DNA from: Pseudolabrys sp.
Lineage (GTDB): Bacteria; Pseudomonadota; Alphaproteobacteria; Rhizobiales; Xanthobacteraceae
Assembly (NCBI GenBank): GCA_029945495.1
Contig: JAQSCR010000528.1
Coordinates: forward strand, 1-9,735
Direction: 5' to 3'
DNA length: 9,735 nucleotides
Below, in pieces: positions 6,273-9,735 of this stretch. How positions within the stretch are numbered: the first letter of the stretch is position 1; the number at the start of each line of letters is the position of its first letter. The notes under the pieces were generated by a model. That model did not search any database, was not told the origin of the DNA, and worked only from the letters and a program-made list of their open reading frames with translations. Both the position numbers and the translations under genes were made by a program.

Positions 6273-8145
6273 CGCAGGCACTCTCCCCGCCCCGATGCAG
6301 GCCGAGAATATCGCCCTCGCCCCGCTCGTAAAGCGCCTCGACAATCGCGGCGCGGTTCGCCAGCACCGCGCGCTGATTGATCGATCCCTTGTCCGTCATC
6401 TCGCCGCTATCGATGTTCGGTGGCTCGGCGAGCAGCGTGGCCTGCACGACGCGGTTCGAGCTGCCCGTGGCGGCGCTGGCAAACGACGTCACTACTTCGG
6501 CAAGGCGTTTGCGCACGACATCGTTCGTCGCGATCTCGGCCAAACTCGCGTCCGGCCGACCAATCAATTTGCGGCAGGCATCGACATTGGGGAAAATCAG
6601 CACCGCGATGTGATCGCGATCGAGGCCGGCGACGACAACGTCCTGAATGTATGGCGCGCAATGGTTGATGATGGCGACACGCAGCGGCCCGACTGCGACC
6701 CAGGTGCCGGTCGCCAGTTTGAACGATTCCGCAAACCGCCCGTCGAAATAGAAACCCTTGTTGACGTCGGACCGGTCGGCGAAACGCAGCGCGTCGCCGA
6801 GACGATAGAAGCCGTCTTCGTCGAAGGCTTCGCGCGTCAGCTCGGGCTGCCGCCAATATCCCGGCGTCACGTTTGGCCCGCGCACGCGCGCCTCGAATCT
6901 GTGCTCGACCGGAACAAGCTTGAAGTCGCAGCCCCGCGCCGGCAGGCCAACCAATCCGGCGTCGACCATCGTCTGATCGGCGGCCATCGCAAAAGGCGCC
7001 GTCTCTGTCGCGCCGAGGCCGGTGAGAATAGTGATGCGCTCGCCCACGGTCTCGATCGCCATCTCGTCGAGCACGTTCCAGGTGTGTCGCGACATGCCGG
7101 CGCCTGCATACCAGAGGAGCTTGACGTCCTTGAAGAAATTCGCACGCAGGCCGGCATCGGCACGCAGATACGGCACCAGCGCGTCGTAGCCAACGGGGAC
7201 ATTGAAATACCAATTGGGCGCCACGTCGTGCAGGTTCTTCACGGTCGCGGCAATGCCGTCCGGCGTCGGCCGTCCATCGTCGATGTAGAGTGTGCCGCCG
7301 TTGTAGAGAACAAGGTTGAAATCGTGATTGCCGCCGGCGGTGTGGTTCCACGGCGCCCAGTCGAGCGTGACCGGTGGCTCGTCGCGAAAGTAGGCAAAAT
7401 GCGAGGTGAGCTGTTCCGCATTGGCGCAGAGCATACGCTGCGTATTGATGACCGCTTTGGGCACGCCGGTTGAACCGGAGGTGAAGAGAAATTTGGCGAT
7501 CGTATCCGGCGTGACGGCGCGGTGCGCGGCATCGACGGCCGGGCCGTCTGTGCCCTGCTCCAACTCAGTAAATGACGTGACCGTCCGGCCGTCCGGCGGA
7601 TTGATTTCCACGACAAGTTCGGCATCGGGCGGAACGACGCTATCGATGGCGCGCACAAACGGCCGGGCATCGGCGACAAATACCATGCCCGGCGTCAGCA
7701 GTTGGAATATGCCGCGCAGCTTGCTGAAATCCTTCGAGAGCAGCGAATAGGCAGGCGAGACCGGCGCGTAGGGGATTCCGGCATAGAGCGCGGCCATGCC
7801 GAACAACGCGTGCGTCAACCCGTTGCCCGACAGGACGACAATGGGCCGCTCCGGCGATAGATTACGCGTCAGCAGCGACGCCGCGATGCGGCGCACGCGC
7901 GCGCGGCCTTCGCTATAGGTGATTTTCCGCCACTCGCCGTGGTCGTCGCGCGCCGCCAGCCAGACCCGATCGGGCGCAACGCGCGCCCAATGATCGAGGC
8001 GGTCGGTGAGGCGCCCCGGATAGGCCGCAAGCGGCAATATATTGCGCACCAGCATGGCGCCGCCGGCGAGAGGCTCGATTTGCGCCTCGCATGCGCCCAG
8101 CTTGGCCTTACGGACGGGTGCATTTCGCGGCGGAGATTGCAGCAT
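6253..8145 (-). CDS. fcs: Feruloyl-CoA synthase-like AMP-forming acyl-CoA ligase
   Basis: 630 aa, the usual length for Fcs-type enzymes. It activates an aryl-propenoate such as ferulate or p-coumarate with ATP and CoA, via an acyl-adenylate, to the CoA thioester; cytoplasmic. Adenylate-forming motifs appear in order: phosphate loop TSGSTGVPK (222-230); TGLGATE (375-381); YRLGD with the ribose-binding Asp451 (447-451); hinge DGRFAESFKLATGTWV (468-483), whose FKL-TGTWV form is typical of feruloyl-CoA synthases; and catalytic Lys586 in MTDKGSIN (583-590). The N-terminal lead-in (PVRKAKLG, then LAAYPGRLTDRLDHWA at 39-54) also matches that family, supporting ATG 8145, with GGAAG 3 nt upstream. The gene diverges from a crotonase-MarR operon, an arrangement fitting acyl-CoA-responsive control. 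The ligase type is clear; ferulate as substrate is inferred from family resemblance, and other cinnamates are possible. Confidence 0.88.
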   Translation of the reverse strand: MLQSPPRNAPVRKAKLGACEAQIEPLAGGAMLVRNILPLAAYPGRLTDRLDHWARVAPDRVWLAARDDHGEWRKITYSEGRARVRRIAASLLTRNLSPERPIVVLSGNGLTHALFGMAALYAGIPYAPVSPAYSLLSKDFSKLRGIFQLLTPGMVFVADARPFVRAIDSVVPPDAELVVEINPPDGRTVTSFTELEQGTDGPAVDAAHRAVTPDTIAKFLFTSGSTGVPKAVINTQRMLCANAEQLTSHFAYFRDEPPVTLDWAPWNHTAGGNHDFNLVLYNGGTLYIDDGRPTPDGIAATVKNLHDVAPNWYFNVPVGYDALVPYLRADAGLRANFFKDVKLLWYAGAGMSRHTWNVLDEMAIETVGERITILTGLGATETAPFAMAADQTMVDAGLVGLPARGCDFKLVPVEHRFEARVRGPNVTPGYWRQPELTREAFDEDGFYRLGDALRFADRSDVNKGFYFDGRFAESFKLATGTWVAVGPLRVAIINHCAPYIQDVVVAGLDRDHIAVLIFPNVDACRKLIGRPDASLAEIATNDVVRKRLAEVVTSFASAATGSSNRVVQATLLAEPPNIDSGEMTDKGSINQRAVLANRAAIVEALYERGEGDILGLHRGGESACAPSAAT

Positions 8146-8270
8146 TCGCTTCCGTCCCGGATGGCGTCCCGCTGTGGAGGAATTGCGCCCTCCCGCGAGA
8201 TCGTGATACTTGACAACATTCTAGTCGGATTGGCGCCTGGCGCAAGCGTTCGGCGAAACGTGGAGGCTTC
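8146..8270. promoter_or_regulatory. Divergent regulatory region, candidate MarR operator site
   Basis: 125 bp between divergent ligase and crotonase genes, where a MarR-type repressor would be expected to act. Symmetric elements: GGAGG (8176-8180) against CCTCC (8189-8193) around 8 nt, and a perfect 11-bp palindrome GCGCC-T-GGCGC (8233-8243). TTGACA at 8210-8215 is a perfect -35 hexamer for the plus operon, but the expected -10 position is GC-rich. An imperfect ACT..GA/AGT symmetry spans 8208-8225. GGAGG at 8262-8266, 4 nt before ATG 8271, is the crotonase RBS. The operator itself cannot be chosen from this one sequence. Confidence 0.5.
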
Positions 8271-9050
8271 ATGAAATTCTCGCAGCTGACTTATGAGATC
8301 GAGGGACCCGTCGCCCTGATCGGCCTCAATCGTCCCACCAAGCGCAACGCGATCAGCGACACCATGATTACCGAATTGCAGCTGGCGGTGGCGCGCGCCG
8401 GCCAAGAGGCGCGCGTCGGCATTCTCTTCGGCCATGGCGACCATTTCTCGGCGGGGCTCGATCTGGCCGAGCATGTCGAGCGGACGCCCGTGCAAGGCAT
8501 CGCCCATTCGCAGACGTGGCACCGCGTCTTCGACGCTATCGAACGTGGGCCCATTCCCTATATTGCCGCGCTGCATGGCGGCGTGATCGGCGGCGGGCTG
8601 GAGCTCGCGGCCTCGGCCCATATCCGCGTCGCCGGCTCGACGGCGTTCTTCGCGCTGCCCGAAGGCCAGCGCGGGATTTTTGTCGGCGGCGGCGGCTCGG
8701 TACGCATCGCGCGGCTGATGTCGGCAACGCGGATGACCGATATGATGCTCACCGGCCGCACTTTGTCGGCGGAAACAGCCGAACGGCTCAACCTGGTTCA
8801 CTACCTGACCGACGCCGGCAAGACGATGGATGAGGCGCGCCGGCTCGCCAAACAGATCGCCACCAATGCCGAATTGTCGAACTACGCCATCACCAACGCA
8901 TTGTCGCGTATCCAGGATCTGTCGCACGACGACGGGCTTTTCTTCGAATCGCTGATGGCCGCGTTCACCCAGACCAGCCCCGACGCCACGCTGCGGCTGA
9001 AGGCGTTTCTTGAAAAACGGGCGGGACGTGTGGTCCCGCCCACTGCCTGA
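8271..9050 (+). CDS. Crotonase/enoyl-CoA hydratase family protein linked to the CoA ligase
   Basis: 259 aa, full length. Crotonase landmarks: LNRPTKRNAI (19-28); first oxyanion segment HFSAGLDL (58-65); second, HGGVIGGGLELA (102-113); ALPEGQRG (128-135) with Glu131 where Glu144 of rat hydratase lies; then VGGGGSVRIARLM (138-150), where glycine replaces the second catalytic Glu. It should act on the CoA ester made by the divergent ligase. However, the segments I associate with feruloyl-CoA hydratase/lyase (a GWCFGGGF-like oxyanion loop and PEINWG-like active-site strand) are not present, so this is probably not a canonical Ech/CouA. Hydration or another crotonase reaction in a beta-oxidation-like route is possible. 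The start has GGAGG 4 nt upstream. A perfect 9-bp hairpin lies in its last codons, and 15 nt separate its stop from the MarR gene, so the two form an operon. Confidence 0.88.
   Translation: MKFSQLTYEIEGPVALIGLNRPTKRNAISDTMITELQLAVARAGQEARVGILFGHGDHFSAGLDLAEHVERTPVQGIAHSQTWHRVFDAIERGPIPYIAALHGGVIGGGLELAASAHIRVAGSTAFFALPEGQRGIFVGGGGSVRIARLMSATRMTDMMLTGRTLSAETAERLNLVHYLTDAGKTMDEARRLAKQIATNAELSNYAITNALSRIQDLSHDDGLFFESLMAAFTQTSPDATLRLKAFLEKRAGRVVPPTA
9019..9041 (+). repeat. Perfect 9-bp hairpin at the crotonase-MarR junction
   Basis: GGGCGGGAC (9019-9027), loop GTGTG, GTCCCGCCC (9033-9041). It sits in the final codons of the crotonase and ends 13 nt before the MarR RBS. No T-run follows, so it is not a standard terminator; it may protect, process or attenuate the transcript. 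Confidence 0.6.
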
Positions 9051-9053
9051 CCT

Positions 9054-9058
9054 GGAGG
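9054..9058 (+). promoter_or_regulatory. Shine-Dalgarno site supporting a TTG start for the MarR gene
   Basis: GGAGG, 7 nt ahead of TTG 9066. No ATG or GTG start lies in frame at comparable spacing; the next in-frame ATG (9126) has no SD and would cut into the first helix. Confidence 0.8.
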
Positions 9059-9065
9059 ATAAGTC

Positions 9066-9554
9066 TTGCTCAGCAAGCCGAATGCGAATGCTCGTACGCA
9101 AATCGATCTGTCGTCATTTGCGACGATGGCGGGCTTCAACGTGCGGATGCTGGACGTTCGCATGATGCGGACGGTCGCCGAGCAGTTGGCTCGGATCGGC
9201 CTGTCGCCGGCCTCGGCCACTGTGCTGCAGGTGCTGGAAAGTAATCCCGATCTATCGCTCGGCAGGCTCGCCGACGCGCTTCTGGTGCAGCGCCCGAACA
9301 TGACCAAGCTGGTCAACCGGCTCGTAGCCAAGAAGCTGGTCCGCCGCGACGCAGCGCTCGGCGACAAGCGCCAGGTCGCGCTAGGACTGACTGAGGCCGG
9401 CCGCAAGCTCGCCATCAAGGCACGGGGCGTGCTGCGCGATCATGACGAAGCATCACTGGGAATGCTCAAGCCCGCGGAACGCCGGCAGTTTCTGCACCTT
9501 GTCGCGCGTATGCTGGCGGGCCTCGAAAGCAAATATAAACCCGCCGCCGTCTAG
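9066..9554 (+). CDS. MarR-family transcriptional regulator
   Basis: 162 aa with the full MarR layout: N-terminal dimerisation helix (about 15-43), winged helix-turn-helix (about 46-115) and C-terminal dimerisation helices (about 120-155). The DNA-binding part shows SLGRLADALLVQRPNMTKLV (64-83) as helix-turn-helix, followed by the wing with RRDAALGDKRQ (93-103), which carries the family's conserved Asp and Arg, and LTEAGRKL (108-115). Translation starts at TTG 9066, chosen because of the GGAGG 7 nt upstream. It is co-transcribed with the crotonase and faces away from the CoA ligase. The setting recalls CouR of Rhodopseudomonas palustris, a MarR repressor released by p-coumaroyl-CoA; a similar acyl-CoA-responsive role over the ligase/crotonase intergenic region is inferred, not shown. 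A rare start codon would keep its level low. Its TAG stop overlaps the stop of the convergent DUF35 gene. Confidence 0.9.
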   Translation: MLSKPNANARTQIDLSSFATMAGFNVRMLDVRMMRTVAEQLARIGLSPASATVLQVLESNPDLSLGRLADALLVQRPNMTKLVNRLVAKKLVRRDAALGDKRQVALGLTEAGRKLAIKARGVLRDHDEASLGMLKPAERRQFLHLVARMLAGLESKYKPAAV

Positions 9555-9735
9555 ACCGGCGCAAACACCGGCAGCTTGAAACCGGTATTCGTGTCCTCGA
9601 ACATGACGCGCACGCGCTGACCGATGCGAACGGCATCGATGTCCGGCGTGGCGATATTCGTCATCACTGTCGGCCCTTCATCGAGCGTGACATAGGCCAC
9701 CACATAGGGCTTGGCAACGCGGCGCATGACGCTGA
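9551..9735 (-). CDS. DUF35 OB-fold acyl-CoA-associated protein (C-terminal part; cut by window edge)
   Basis: The minus strand is open from the right edge to the TAG at 9553-9551, giving the last 60 residues. They read as the OB-fold half of the Zn-ribbon/OB-fold (DUF35) family: YVVAYVTLDEGPTVMTNI (visible 10-27), then DIDAVRIGQRVRVMFED (31-47) and the closing GFKLPVFAPV. Such proteins commonly sit beside thiolases or lipid-transfer-type thiolases and act as acyl-CoA-binding partner subunits. The N-terminal rubredoxin-like zinc ribbon would be outside the window. The stop shares CTAG (9551-9554) with the convergent MarR gene. A thiolase gene further right, upstream of this gene on the minus strand, is a reasonable expectation but is not visible. 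Confidence 0.85.
   Translation of the reverse strand, partial: SVMRRVAKPYVVAYVTLDEGPTVMTNIATPDIDAVRIGQRVRVMFEDTNTGFKLPVFAPV

Noticed and set aside
6081..6344. N-terminal extension of the lipoprotein frame
   Set aside because: It would bury the signal sequence and lipobox behind an Arg-rich segment and overlap the end of the ligase gene.
6118..7473. A 451-codon open frame on the plus strand opposite the feruloyl-CoA synthase
   Set aside because: The minus strand carries all adenylate-forming motifs in order; the plus product is Arg/His-rich and unlike any known protein.
7869..9101. A 410-codon minus-strand open frame across the crotonase and part of the ligase
   Set aside because: It is antisense to a well-supported crotonase and out of frame with the ligase; low-complexity basic product.
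1..9735. tRNA/rRNA genes, CRISPR arrays, insertion sequences, attachment sites, riboswitches
   Set aside because: No cloverleaf-like gene, regularly spaced repeat, transposase fragment or recognisable riboswitch core was seen by eye on either strand; a covariance-model scan would be needed to exclude small RNAs.

Overview
This window comes from a GC-rich genome with strong G/C preference at third codon positions, SD-led genes and one TTG start. The gene families (a two-gene indolepyruvate-type oxidoreductase with a DUF6537 domain, a feruloyl-CoA synthase, crotonases, a CouR-like MarR regulator and a DUF35 protein) suggest an alphaproteobacterium of the Hyphomicrobiales, near Bradyrhizobium or Rhodopseudomonas. 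That placement is inferred from protein character; no marker gene is present.

Layout, left to right. (1) 2-3246, plus strand: a two-gene operon for a 2-oxoacid:ferredoxin oxidoreductase of the indolepyruvate (aryl-pyruvate) type. The alpha subunit is cut by the left window edge and ends in a ferredoxin domain; the second subunit carries the gamma-type domain plus DUF6537. (2) 3502-4332, minus: a crotonase-fold enoyl-CoA hydratase, convergent with the operon, with a good RBS and a plausible promoter. (3) 4701-5214, plus: a decayed TPR gene whose two halves lie in different frames. (4) 5402-6080: two small envelope genes, a secreted four-cysteine protein (plus) and a lipoprotein (minus). They converge on a nested inverted repeat that looks like a two-way terminator. 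(5) 6253-9735: a phenylpropanoid-type CoA catabolic locus. A feruloyl-CoA synthase-like ligase (minus) diverges from a crotonase-MarR operon (plus) across 125 bp. A DUF35 acyl-CoA-associated protein enters from the right edge on the minus strand and ends on the same CTAG as the MarR gene.

How the genes may work together (inference): the ligase would activate a hydroxycinnamate or related aryl-propenoate to its CoA thioester, the neighbouring crotonase would act on that thioester, and the MarR protein would sense an acyl-CoA, as CouR does for p-coumaroyl-CoA. DUF35 proteins usually partner thiolases, so a thiolase gene is expected beyond the right edge. The crotonase does not have the signature segments I associate with feruloyl-CoA hydratase/lyase, so a beta-oxidation-like route is a reasonable alternative to retro-aldol cleavage to vanillin. 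The oxidoreductase would turn aryl-pyruvates into aryl-acetyl-CoA, so the window as a whole looks like aromatic side-chain catabolism. I see no mobile element, CRISPR array, tRNA or rRNA.
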